Translations under genes and position numbers: made by a program
The notes under the pieces: model-generated
The model's input: the letters and a program-made list of their open reading frames with translations, nothing else
Databases searched by the model: none
What the model was told of the DNA's origin: nothing
Assembly: GCA_964575845.1 (NCBI GenBank)
Contig: CAZNSX010000001.1
Location: forward strand, 891,017-955,016
DNA length: 64,000 bases
DNA from: CAZNSX01 sp964575845
Lineage (GTDB): Bacteria > UBA8248 > CAZNSX01
Direction: 5' to 3'
Shown here: in pieces, positions 52,418 to 60,942 of the stretch
How the letters are laid out: each line of letters opens with the position of its first letter
Numbering within the stretch: the first letter of the stretch is position 1

Positions 52418-52549
52418 AGCGAGGCTGCTCGAAGGGCAGACTCGAAACGGTACCTACCCTCAAAAAGGGACTTCCCATCGATTCAATCCATGGAATCTGA
52501 GGAAAAGAAAACACGGTCAAAGTACCGCTTTCAGGGTGAGGAGGACAAA

Positions 52550-53113
52550 ATGAGTTTGAATCGTTCATATCGATTTGTTGCGCTGGTTTTTTTACTAGCA
52601 GCAGTTTCCATGAACCTTTTTGCAGGGGTTCAGCAGGCATATGCGCAGCCACCCCTGGTATTGGCCGCGGACATGGTGCGCGGCCATGAGAACCCAATGG
52701 GGCCTGTATGTGCGCTCAGCAGTCGATACAAGCAGGGTGAGATGGTGACCTGGCGGGCTCGCGTCATCGATTCGGGAACTGGCAAAGCAGTCCCGGTCCC
52801 TGTGGAGGAGCTTCTTGTCAAACGTCCTAGCAAGGAAGATCTGGCGTCCATGACCGAGGGCATCAAGGTATTGGTCCACTTATCTGATGGACACACCTTT
52901 CCTATGCACTTTGGTCCTCACCCCGCAAAGGAAAAAACTGATTATTTCTGGACCACTTCGTGGGTCATTCCAAAGAACTATCCAACAGGGACTATAGACT
53001 ACTGGATCACGGTTGACTGGCCTGCTGAGGGCAAAAAAGGCCGCTGGTCTCCCTTAAATGTGGCCTTTTCCAAGCTAACCATAGAGGCGGCATGGGGAAC
53101 GCGCACTAACTAG
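52550..53113 (+). CDS. Secreted protein of unknown function
   Basis: 187 residues. Signal peptide about 1-33 (YRFVALVFLLAAVSMNLFAG, cleavage near AYA-QP), then a mostly beta domain with VTWRARVIDSGTG, VKVLVHLSDG-like and FPMHFGPHPAKEK, ending PSKLTI-like. The Ig-like architecture could bind a ligand or form a surface layer. ATG at 52550 behind GAGGAGG. It is followed 88 bp later by a four-domain Ig-like protein, probably in one operon. Confidence 0.7.
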   Translation: MSLNRSYRFVALVFLLAAVSMNLFAGVQQAYAQPPLVLAADMVRGHENPMGPVCALSSRYKQGEMVTWRARVIDSGTGKAVPVPVEELLVKRPSKEDLASMTEGIKVLVHLSDGHTFPMHFGPHPAKEKTDYFWTTSWVIPKNYPTGTIDYWITVDWPAEGKKGRWSPLNVAFSKLTIEAAWGTRTN

Positions 53114-53201
53114 CAACCCAGAAAGGTGGGGCAAGCCGGGTCATTCCGTTTGGGCGGTTCCGGGAAGACGGTCAGGAGGAGGAGACCTGAGAACCATCCG
53201 A

Positions 53202-54713
53202 TTGAAAACACAGATGGCCCTGTGCATGGGCCTAATGATGCTGGGCGCTTTGGCGCCCTTTCTTGCCGCAGACAGCCATAGCTTTTCAGCGGAAAGGTCG
53301 TTAACTGCGCAGCGAACAGCTTTGACTTTGGCAGAGGCTGCACCTGTCGAGCGGGGCGCTGTTCTCTTTGTAGGTCACGTTAGTGTGGAACCTCGGCGGG
53401 CTCCAGTAGGGCATACGGTTACGGTCTTTGGGAAGGATTTCCCGCCCAATGAGAGCCTTGGCCTTATTTGGCACACGGTAGATGGGTCCTGGGACATCAG
53501 GGGCAACTACAGAGAAGAGTATCATGGGCGAATCTTCGAGGAGGTGCAGTATACCATTGCCGAGGTTCAGACAGATTCACGGGGGAGCTTCAAGGCGATA
53601 TTCACTGTGCCCGAGGATTACGGATTCAACCACAACATCACGGTCGAGCATGGCGCCAAGGTACTGAATAGGGTTGGATTTGACATCGAGCCTTCCGCCT
53701 CCGTCGAACCAACCAGCGGCCCTGTCGGTACGCCCATTACCGTCACTATGACCGGCATTGGCTGGCAACGCATGGAGAACAGCTGGACCTTGATGTACGA
53801 CAATAAGTTCGTAGGTGTGCTAACCGCGGTGACGACCAGGGGAACAGCCAAGGCAGTCATTCCTGCCACGAACGGGCCGGGCAAGCACATCCTTCGGATC
53901 ATCCATGGAGCATACCAGTATCCCTATCTGAACACTCAGCAGAACCCCAGACCCGACCAGCCAGTTCTCACAATGGAGTTTAGCATTACCGAGGGACCTC
54001 CCGTTCTTCCAGCCCCTGCCGGAGAGCAGGGACTTCCCATAGAGCGCGGGTCGCCTCCTCCGGCTGATACCGCAGGGCCGGTCGTCTGGGTTGATCCGAA
54101 GGTCGCACCCATTGGTACTACGGCCACACTCTACGGGAAGGGTTTTGCTCCAGGTCAAGTGGTACGGTTCCTGTGGTATAGCGTCGTGGGGAACCGTATC
54201 TCAGGCACCGGATGGGACGAGACCTCCATTGAATTGGGAACCGCAACGGCAAGGGCGGACGGCAATTTGTCTTTTACCTTCACCGCTCCGGACGACTTAG
54301 GGGGGAGCCACAGGATCGAGGGGTTCATCAATGGAGCCAAGCTCGACAAGACAGAGTTCGTTATCATACCGTCAGCTCTCCCGCTCGATGTCTCTTCCGG
54401 TCCGGTTGGTACTCAACTCACAATTCACCTGAAGGGAGTAGGGTGGACCGAGACGGCCAACATCTACCACCTAGTGTACGACAATGCATACCTGGGCTAC
54501 GCCTGCGGTTTCAATAGCCAAGGGGATGTGACTATCTATCTGCCGCTCACAGGCAAACCGGACTGGCACTTCATTGACCTATACCCGGGCATTTATAAGG
54601 GAAGGGAGCTCAAAGGCGTACGCAACTTTCGCGTTCCACAACTTACATATGAAGATGACCATCCAGGGGAACAATTGCCAGCTTTCCACTTCGCTGTTTT
54701 TACGGAAGAATAG
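53202..54713 (+). CDS. Secreted multi-domain IPT/TIG-like protein
   Basis: 503 residues with a signal peptide (about 1-24, LMMLGALAPFLAA) and four Ig-like units of about 95-110 residues. Units 1 and 3 open with PVGHTVTVFGKDFPPNE and PIGTTATLYGKGFAPGQ. Units 2 and 4 share SGPVGT-x-x-T, G-x-GW and LVYDN (SGPVGTPITVTMTGIGW, SGPVGTQLTIHLKGVGW), so the protein looks like a duplicated two-domain block joined by a Pro-rich linker near residue 280. Likely periplasmic or surface adhesion/structural protein. The start is a TTG at 53202 with AGGAGGAGA some 15 bases upstream, so the true start may differ slightly. Confidence 0.72.
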   Translation: MKTQMALCMGLMMLGALAPFLAADSHSFSAERSLTAQRTALTLAEAAPVERGAVLFVGHVSVEPRRAPVGHTVTVFGKDFPPNESLGLIWHTVDGSWDIRGNYREEYHGRIFEEVQYTIAEVQTDSRGSFKAIFTVPEDYGFNHNITVEHGAKVLNRVGFDIEPSASVEPTSGPVGTPITVTMTGIGWQRMENSWTLMYDNKFVGVLTAVTTRGTAKAVIPATNGPGKHILRIIHGAYQYPYLNTQQNPRPDQPVLTMEFSITEGPPVLPAPAGEQGLPIERGSPPPADTAGPVVWVDPKVAPIGTTATLYGKGFAPGQVVRFLWYSVVGNRISGTGWDETSIELGTATARADGNLSFTFTAPDDLGGSHRIEGFINGAKLDKTEFVIIPSALPLDVSSGPVGTQLTIHLKGVGWTETANIYHLVYDNAYLGYACGFNSQGDVTIYLPLTGKPDWHFIDLYPGIYKGRELKGVRNFRVPQLTYEDDHPGEQLPAFHFAVFTEE

Positions 54714-55044
54714 GGCAAGAGCCAATTGGATAAGAATGACCCAAATTTGCCAACCAAATCTTTCCCAAGATGTAAAGTAGATCCTATCCGGCTCCGCTAA
54801 TATAGTCAGCTGCAGTTATTGATAGGCAAAGATTTCCCGATTAGAAAAGACGTATTCACGTAGGATGTACACAAGAAGCCTTGATGTCACTTTGAATGGG
54901 AAATCCCGACTAATACAATAAAGCGTCCCACCGCGAGTGCCCCTTCCTTTTGTTCCGTTTGGAGCATCGTGCATGGAAACACAGTCGAGCTGCAGGAAAA
55001 TTTTCCCTTTGCCGAGGGACTATTCCAGCTAAGGCGGATCAACG
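54714..55044. other. 331-bp intergenic region
   Basis: AT-richer gap. No hairpin terminator, tRNA or recognisable remnant was seen. AAGGCGG stands shortly before the ATG at 55045. Confidence 0.3.
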
Positions 55045-55428
55045 ATGAAGAGGAGAGCAATCGGGTGTCACGTTCTTTTCCTCTGGCTTCTTGTCCCGGT
55101 TCTGGTACTGGGGACCTTGCCAGCCTTTGGCGGCGATGAAGAGCTAAACATCGTCGTCAACCGCGTGCGCTTGAAGCCGGAAGAAATTCAAGCACTGGCG
55201 CGGCTGTTCGGTACTCGCATGAGAAGCAGCCGCTTCTGGCATGACAAGGTTTCCGGGTTCTGGGGTCTCGAGGGATTGCCTACGGCGGGTCAGATGTATC
55301 CCGGGCTAAATTTGGGCGGCCTTTGTGTGCGCCGGATTCGCTTTAATTCTTTGCACTTGTCCGCACCCTATGCGCACTTGGAAAAGAAAATTGGGCTACG
55401 GAAAATCCAGTATCTCTTTGATTTTTAA
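55045..55428 (+). CDS. Exported protein, apparently truncated at a tRNA gene
   Basis: 127 residues with signal peptide about 1-29 (LWLLVPVLVLGTLPAFG). The middle, VVNRVRLKPEEIQALARLFG and SGFWGLEGLPTAGQMYPGL, matches a family of exported proteins in which this Gly-rich stretch is followed by further domains. After LNLGG the sequence changes character and the frame stops with TAA immediately before the 3' end of tRNA-Pro (GGG) at 55429. Loss of the rest by an event ending at the tRNA is a reasonable reading. Function unknown. Confidence 0.55.
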   Translation: MKRRAIGCHVLFLWLLVPVLVLGTLPAFGGDEELNIVVNRVRLKPEEIQALARLFGTRMRSSRFWHDKVSGFWGLEGLPTAGQMYPGLNLGGLCVRRIRFNSLHLSAPYAHLEKKIGLRKIQYLFDF

Positions 55429-55505
<77 letters not shown>

Positions 55506-55571
55506 ACCAATAAGCCCCTTGACTCAGTTCAATATAAAATATGCCACGGCCGAGGCAATTTGTCGAGCCTT

Positions 55572-57323
55572 TTACTCCTCTAGCAGGGCCTCGGCCGAAA
55601 GAGGGAAGTCTTTGAAAAGCTCTTTATCGATGAGGTAGACGGGAGGCTTGCCATCCACGCGGCCATAGAGGCGCTCGCCCTCTGACCGAAGCTCCAGCTT
55701 TTTCTCCAGTTTTTTCTCTCCATTCTCCCCTATGCCCCTCAGGAGTGCCGTGACCGCGGGCTTTGAGAAGTCGAGCCCCTGTGGGAGCTCCTCCTCCCTG
55801 GGGATTTCCTCGAAGCGAATGTACTTAAGCTTTATGGCGAGGTCGAGGATGCGGTTGGGGTCTAGCTCCTCTCCTTCGCGAGCCTTTAGCTTCCACTCCA
55901 CCTCTCCGCTCTCGAAGAGGAATCTCCGCTTGGGATATAGGAGCTCAAAGCCCGATAGGTCTTCGAAGGCAAAGAGGCGCCGGTCCCTCAGCTCCTTGGC
56001 GCTCTTGAAGAACTTCGCCAAATCCTCCTCCGAGAGGAGGAAGAGCACAGGGTCGGCCTTCCTCTTGGCATAAAAAGTTTTTCCCTCTTTCTCGCCGATA
56101 AGCAAGGTCTTGGGCTCTTTCTCCCCTTTGAGCCAGAAGGAGAGGGAGCGCCGGGGTGGCTCCAGGCCAAGGGTCCCCAGTTTCTTCTCCCCCTCCAAAT
56201 AGCCCTTCACCTTGGCCCACTTGAGGGCCCAGAGGATATCCTCGACAGCCGTCTTATCCCCCCTGGTTTCAAGGGGTTTCTTGAGCCGCCAGCGGTCCCC
56301 GTCTCCCCTCTCAGCCAGAACTTCCCCGGATGGGCCCTTGAGGGCGAGGCGCTCGACCTTTTCAGTGTCGTAGCTGAAGATGACCTTGGACCTTATATCA
56401 AAGACTTTCTCGGGCACATCCTCGAGGAGTTTCTCCTCCACCAGGAAAACGTTTTGCCCGGAGGCAAGCTTGGCGTAGACGCCGCTGGTCTTGTCCTCCT
56501 CGTATTTGTCGCCCAGGAGGAGCTCTGCGCCCTCGCCTTTCTCCCTGAAAAAGGCGACCGAGGCTGAGGGCTGCTCCAGGCCGTAGGGGCTCAGGTCTTT
56601 GGGCCCCTCCGCTATGAATTTAACCACCTTTCCCTTGAGAAAGTGCCAGAGCATGTCGCCGATACGCTCATTGTCGGCAGGATAATCAAGGGGCTCCCTG
56701 AGCTGCCAGTCCTCCCCTTTTTTTTCGGCCCTGATCTTCAGGCTCCCCCGCCTGACCTCCAGACGGGTCACATCTTCCCAGTCGAGGGGGACGATAGCCT
56801 TGTCGCGGAGGTCGTAGAGCGTAAGCCTCAGCTTATCCCTGAAGGAAGGGTCAACCAAGAAGACCTTCCTCTCTCCTTTGAAAAATGCGTAGAGGCCTGA
56901 GCCGGTGGGGTTTTCATCTCCAAGGAGTATCTCCCCGCCTCCCTTCTCAGGGGAAATCTTCAAGGAGGCCCGGGGCTCAGAGAGGCCATACTCCTTGAGT
57001 CCAAGCTTCTCCCCTTCTGATATGAGGCGCTCCCTCTTGAGTTCCAGCGCCGAATCGAGGAGCTCCTTCACCTTCTCCTTGTCGCCCAAAGCCTCCACCG
57101 GGCTCAGGAGGGCCCAGCCCCCATCCTTGCGCTTGAGGACTATTTCCTCCTTTTCCCGCTTGAGGGAAAGTCCCTCCACCTGCTCAGCCTTGAGGCTGAA
57201 GACCTTTTTCGCCAGCTCCTCTTTCCTTTGCCGCTCCTCACCGCCCTTCATCTCATACAGGTAGTAAAAGGCCGCCAGAGCCGCCAGGATTATGAGGGGG
57301 ATGAGGTGCTTTGCCGATCTCAC
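55572..57323 (-). CDS. DUF4340-domain protein
   Basis: 583 residues. N-terminal membrane anchor (about 6-22, LIPLIILAALAAFYYLYEM), then long Lys/Glu-rich beta repeats with LSPVEALGDKEKVKELLDSA, LLGDENPTGSGLYAF and LLGDKYEEDKTSGVYA, repeated about three times, as in DUF4340 proteins. It overlaps the GldG-like gene by four bases and completes the four-gene ABC set. The domain probably lies outside the membrane. Function in the family is not established. Confidence 0.85.
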   Translation of the reverse strand: MRSAKHLIPLIILAALAAFYYLYEMKGGEERQRKEELAKKVFSLKAEQVEGLSLKREKEEIVLKRKDGGWALLSPVEALGDKEKVKELLDSALELKRERLISEGEKLGLKEYGLSEPRASLKISPEKGGGEILLGDENPTGSGLYAFFKGERKVFLVDPSFRDKLRLTLYDLRDKAIVPLDWEDVTRLEVRRGSLKIRAEKKGEDWQLREPLDYPADNERIGDMLWHFLKGKVVKFIAEGPKDLSPYGLEQPSASVAFFREKGEGAELLLGDKYEEDKTSGVYAKLASGQNVFLVEEKLLEDVPEKVFDIRSKVIFSYDTEKVERLALKGPSGEVLAERGDGDRWRLKKPLETRGDKTAVEDILWALKWAKVKGYLEGEKKLGTLGLEPPRRSLSFWLKGEKEPKTLLIGEKEGKTFYAKRKADPVLFLLSEEDLAKFFKSAKELRDRRLFAFEDLSGFELLYPKRRFLFESGEVEWKLKAREGEELDPNRILDLAIKLKYIRFEEIPREEELPQGLDFSKPAVTALLRGIGENGEKKLEKKLELRSEGERLYGRVDGKPPVYLIDKELFKDFPLSAEALLEE

Positions 57324-58891
57324 CTCAGTTTTCGCCTCCTCCAGAAAATCCCGGCCCCCACGACGAGGACAGCCGCCGGCAGTATCACCACCGGCAGATA
57401 GAAGATGAGCCGCGCCTGAGTGGGGCTGAAGAATACCGGAGAGCCCCTCATGGTCTTGGCCCTTATGGCGATGAGGTCTTCCTCCTCGGCGAGCCAGCTC
57501 ACGGTATTGAGGAAGAGGTCGCGATTACCGGAAAGGTTCAGGTGGGAGTTATTGGCGAAGTCAGAGTCACCGAAAACCACCAGGAGGGCCTTGTCAGGCA
57601 GAGGGGGCTCTCCCTTACCCTTCTTCTTTTTCTTCTTATCGAGCTCCACCGTGACGACAGCCGCCACAGGAACCGGGCCCTTGAGGTCCTTTCCCTCCTC
57701 AAAGTTGGCTTCCCCCTTCTCCTGCATAAGCTTCAAGTCGGTCTCGGCCCAGCTACCCGGGCCCGTTCTGGCCAATACCTCCGCCTTAATGCCCTCCTTG
57801 AGGTCCTTCCCCTTCTTCACCCTGACCGACCGGGCAAGGGGAAAAAAGGAGGCGACCGAGAAGTTCTCGGTTATCTTGTGGTGCGCATATTCGGTAACCA
57901 CGGGCATGAGGTAGTCGGCCCCAAAAAGGCGCGAGAGACGGTCGACGATGATGTCATCCCTGAGTTCCAGGCCGTACTCGGAGAGAAACTCCGCGACGTC
58001 TTTCGGTCCCTCGGGGTCAAGCATGAAGACGAGCTTTCCGCCCCTCGCGATATAGTCCCGGATCATCTTCAGCTCCTGGGAGAAGAGGGGCTTCTTCGGG
58101 CCGCTCACGATGAGGACGGCCGCATCCTCGGGCACCCGCTCGGCCCTCAGGAGCACGAGCTCCTTGACCTCGTAGTTTTCCTTTTCGACGGCCATCTTGG
58201 CCTGGGAGTAACCCACCTTGCCCAGCTCATCGAAATCATTCTCGCCGTGGCCTTTGAGGAAGTAGACCACCTTCTTCCCCGCCTTGGTCACCTTGAGGAT
58301 GGCGTTTGCCAGGTCCTCCTCGGAAAGCAAGAGCACTTTCTGCTCCTTATCCCCTGATTCCACCACGATAGTGCCGTAGGCGGTGACCCCGTAACGCTTG
58401 GCCGTACCCGGCTGACGGTCGGGGTCCACGAAGGTGTAGGTAAAGTTTCGGCTGTGGTAGGTGTACTGGTCGAGGATGTCCCGGTAGTTCGCCCGCTGCA
58501 CCTCCTGGACAAATGCTGTTACCTTCACTTTTTGACCCCGCTTCTCGATCCCCTGGAGGATCTTCAGGCTCTGGGGGGAGAGTGTGAAAAAACCGGCTTC
58601 CGTCAGGTCAAACCGCCGGAAGTGGGAGGCGGAGATAAGCTCCACAAGGATGGCTATGCCCAGCACGGTCAGGATCATGACGGCGGAAGAGGCCCCCAGA
58701 CGCGTGGAGCGCATGCCGACGAAGCCTCTCAGGTCGGAGAACCCCAGGTAAATGGCCGCCGCGCCGAGGCAGGCGCCGGCAATTAGAAACGCAGGAACTA
58801 GGGAGCTCTTCTCCGAGATGGCCCATAACAGAACCCCCGCCACCAGGAGGGCCCCTGCAAAAATTGCAAAGAGGGTTTTCAGCCGCGCCAT
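57320..58891 (-). CDS. GldG-like ABC auxiliary protein
   Basis: 523 residues: two to three N-terminal membrane helices, large soluble domain (about 100-470, DLTEAGFFTLSPQSLKIL, KKVVYFLKGHGENDFDELGK, LIVSGPKKPLFSQELKMIRDY), low-complexity KKKKKKGKGE near 425-435, and a last helix. This is the ABC_transp_aux/GldG family, which associates with a GldF-type permease. Overlaps both neighbours (12 bp with the permease gene). Seen in gliding Bacteroidetes and many non-gliding bacteria; the transported substrate is unknown. Confidence 0.87.
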   Translation of the reverse strand: MARLKTLFAIFAGALLVAGVLLWAISEKSSLVPAFLIAGACLGAAAIYLGFSDLRGFVGMRSTRLGASSAVMILTVLGIAILVELISASHFRRFDLTEAGFFTLSPQSLKILQGIEKRGQKVKVTAFVQEVQRANYRDILDQYTYHSRNFTYTFVDPDRQPGTAKRYGVTAYGTIVVESGDKEQKVLLLSEEDLANAILKVTKAGKKVVYFLKGHGENDFDELGKVGYSQAKMAVEKENYEVKELVLLRAERVPEDAAVLIVSGPKKPLFSQELKMIRDYIARGGKLVFMLDPEGPKDVAEFLSEYGLELRDDIIVDRLSRLFGADYLMPVVTEYAHHKITENFSVASFFPLARSVRVKKGKDLKEGIKAEVLARTGPGSWAETDLKLMQEKGEANFEEGKDLKGPVPVAAVVTVELDKKKKKKGKGEPPLPDKALLVVFGDSDFANNSHLNLSGNRDLFLNTVSWLAEEEDLIAIRAKTMRGSPVFFSPTQARLIFYLPVVILPAAVLVVGAGIFWRRRKLR

Positions 58892-59649
58892 TTCTGGCCC
58901 TCCAGAGACCTCATTGTGAGAAAGAGGAAGAAGGCGGAGAAGTTAAGGAAATATATTATTCCCTTGGTGTCGATGACTCCTTTGCTGAAGTCCCAGAGGT
59001 GACTCCTCAGGCTCACATGCTTTAGTACCTCCCCGAGGAAGGGCCCCGCAAAGAACTCTCCCCAGGCCACGACCCAGAGCAGGAGCAGAAACCCTATGGA
59101 CAGGGCAACGGCAAGGATCTGATGGCGGGTCAGGGAGGAGATGAAAGTGCCGAAGGCCACATAGGCCACTCCCGCCAGAAAGAGCCCCAGGTATCCGGAG
59201 ATTATGGGCCCCACCTCGGGCTCCCCGAAGAGAACCACGACAGCGGGGTAGAGGCCCGTGAGGGCCAACGCTATGGCAAAGACCGCAAGGCAGGCGAAGA
59301 ACTTTCCCAGGACCACCTCCGAATCCCTCACGGGGTATGTGAAGAGGAGCTCGGCCGTCCCGAGGCGCCTCTCCTCGGCGAAAAGGCGCATGGTGAGAAA
59401 TGGCACGATGAAGAGGCTCCACCAAGACATATCTTTGATGACGGGCTCCATGACAAAGGCCGTGATGTTGAGCTGCTGAGCCAGGGCTGGCGATTGGGCC
59501 GCGCGAAGGCTCAGGAGAGAGAAGTAGGCGAAGACGCTGTAGAAGAGAAAGCCCGTGATGATGAGAAAGATGGTGATGACGCCATAGGCTATGGGAGAGT
59601 AGAAGTAGGTCATCAGTTCCCGGCGGAAGATTGCCCCGATGTTACGCAC
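58879..59649 (-). CDS. GldF-like ABC transporter permease
   Basis: 256-residue integral membrane protein with about six helices. N terminus IFRRELMTYFYSPIAYGVIT is the ABC-2/GldF pattern, and PFLTMRLFAEERRLGTAELLF is the conserved coupling segment. It ends RSLEGQKWRG. It overlaps the ATPase gene by eight bases and the GldG-like gene by 12, indicating a tightly coupled operon. Confidence 0.9.
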   Translation of the reverse strand: MRNIGAIFRRELMTYFYSPIAYGVITIFLIITGFLFYSVFAYFSLLSLRAAQSPALAQQLNITAFVMEPVIKDMSWWSLFIVPFLTMRLFAEERRLGTAELLFTYPVRDSEVVLGKFFACLAVFAIALALTGLYPAVVVLFGEPEVGPIISGYLGLFLAGVAYVAFGTFISSLTRHQILAVALSIGFLLLLWVVAWGEFFAGPFLGEVLKHVSLRSHLWDFSKGVIDTKGIIYFLNFSAFFLFLTMRSLEGQKWRG

Positions 59650-60589
59650 GGGCTTCCTCCTCGGTTACGAGCTTCATGAACACATCTTCCAGGCTCATAT
59701 ATTGCGACCTCAGTTCCAGGAGCTTCATCCCCGAGCGGCAAAGGGTTGAGGCGAGCTCTGGCCTCACTTCCCTCTCCTTGGCCGATTCCACGAGAAAAGT
59801 ATGGACATCACCCCCTCCTTCCGACGTGCGCCTGACCGCGGTAACCCCGGGAACCCCCTTGAGAAGAGCCTCCGCTTCCTCGGCTCTTCCCCCTACCGTA
59901 AGGGAAATGGAGGCCGAGGCCTCCATGTGGCGGGTCAGATTCTCCGGGCTATCCTGGGCAACAACCCTTCCCTCGTTAATGATCAGCACCCTGCCGCAGG
60001 TCATGCTCACCTCGGGCAGGATGTGGGAGCAGAGGATGATCGTCCGCTGCCCGCCGAGGCTCTTTATGAGCTCGCGGATCTCGATAATCTGCGTGGGGTC
60101 AAGACCCGTCGTGGGCTCATCCAGAATGAGGACGGGAGAGTCAGTGAGGAGCGCCTGGGCCAGGCCCGTTCTCTGTTTGAAGCCCCGGGATATGTTGCCG
60201 ATCATGCGGTCTATGACTGGTGAGAGCGAGCAGAGGCCCCTCACCCTCTCGATGGCCTCCTCCCTATCCTTGCGCGCTATGCCCTTCACGTCCGAGACAA
60301 ACCGGAGATACTCCCTGACGGTCATATCCGTGTAAAGGGCTATGTTCTCCGGCATGTAGCCTATCCGGCGTTTCACCTCCAGAGGCTCTTCTTCCAGGTT
60401 AAACCCCGCCACCCGCGCGTGGCCGCTCGTGGCGGGCATGAAGCCTGTGAGGATCTTCATGGTGGTGGTCTTGCCGGCCCCGTTGGGCCCGAGGAAACCC
60501 AGAACCTCCCCCTCCTCCACCCGGAAGGAGACGTCCCGAATGGCGGGGAGCGTGCCGTAGTATTTGGTGAGTCCTTCCGCCTCGATCAT
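59642..60589 (-). CDS. ABC transporter ATP-binding protein (GldA-like)
   Basis: 315 residues. Walker A is GPNGAGKTTTMKIL, signature NISRGFKQRTGLAQALL (ABC signature slightly changed: SRGFKQR), Walker B VLILDEPTTGLDP, H-loop CSHILPE. The C-terminal ~90 residues hold the accessory domain of GldA/NatA-type ATPases. A TTG at 60604 is in frame, but ATG at 60589 has GGAGGA seven bases upstream. The ATGA at the start overlaps the stop of a GroEL remnant (60586-60813). Confidence 0.92.
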   Translation of the reverse strand: MIEAEGLTKYYGTLPAIRDVSFRVEEGEVLGFLGPNGAGKTTTMKILTGFMPATSGHARVAGFNLEEEPLEVKRRIGYMPENIALYTDMTVREYLRFVSDVKGIARKDREEAIERVRGLCSLSPVIDRMIGNISRGFKQRTGLAQALLTDSPVLILDEPTTGLDPTQIIEIRELIKSLGGQRTIILCSHILPEVSMTCGRVLIINEGRVVAQDSPENLTRHMEASASISLTVGGRAEEAEALLKGVPGVTAVRRTSEGGGDVHTFLVESAKEREVRPELASTLCRSGMKLLELRSQYMSLEDVFMKLVTEEEARA

Positions 60590-60813
60590 GAACCGTTCCT
60601 CCAAGGGGCTAGCTCAACACATCCCCGCGGGGTCTCTGGCTGAGACTTTCCAGGAAGCTCGGCCATGAGGGCTTCTGTGGTGAGGAAAAGAGCCGCTATG
60701 CTCGCCGCGTCCTGCAGGTCGGTCCTTCTAAAGGAGGCCGGAGCCTCGACCTCAACTCCCCTGAAGATCTCTCTTCTCGCGTCCTCGCGAAAGATGAACC
60801 GCTTGGGCGGCAT
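60586..60813 (-). pseudogene. GroEL reduced to its two ends (75 codons)
   Basis: The N terminus PPKRFIFREDARREIFRGVE matches the start of GroEL (x-K-x-I-x-F-x-E-[DE]ARR-x-x-x-RGV), then after about seven residues RRTDLQDAASIAALFLTTEA and LMAELP match the GroEL stretch R-T-A-L-Q-N-A-A-S-I-A-x-L-x-L-T-T-E-A-x-x-A-E-x-P near residue 450-510. About 430 residues, the apical and most of the equatorial domain, are gone with the frame kept. The tail ETPRGCVELAPWRNGS is unrelated to GroEL. Ends in TGA overlapping the ABC ATPase ATG, so it could still drive coupled translation. Confidence 0.72.
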
Positions 60814-60880
60814 TTCCCTTTCTCTTCAAGCCAGAAAACGGCAATGGCCCTCGGACCCTTCAGGGGATTCCGGGACCATT

Positions 60881-60916
60881 GAGTGGAGACTGATCCACTC
60901 TTGAACGGTTATTATA
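60881..60916 (-). promoter_or_regulatory. Promoter -10 and dyad upstream of the GroEL remnant
   Basis: Minus-strand TATAAT at 60916-60911, with a poor -35 (TTCTTC) 17 bases upstream. Just after the expected start is a dyad, GAGTGGA at 60881-60887 and TCCACTC at 60894-60900, separated by six bases. A dyad at this place is where CIRCE sits on groE promoters, though the sequence is not CIRCE. It would now drive the Gld-like operon. Confidence 0.4.
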
Positions 60917-60942
60917 TCACAGAAAGAGCTAAAGAAGAATCA

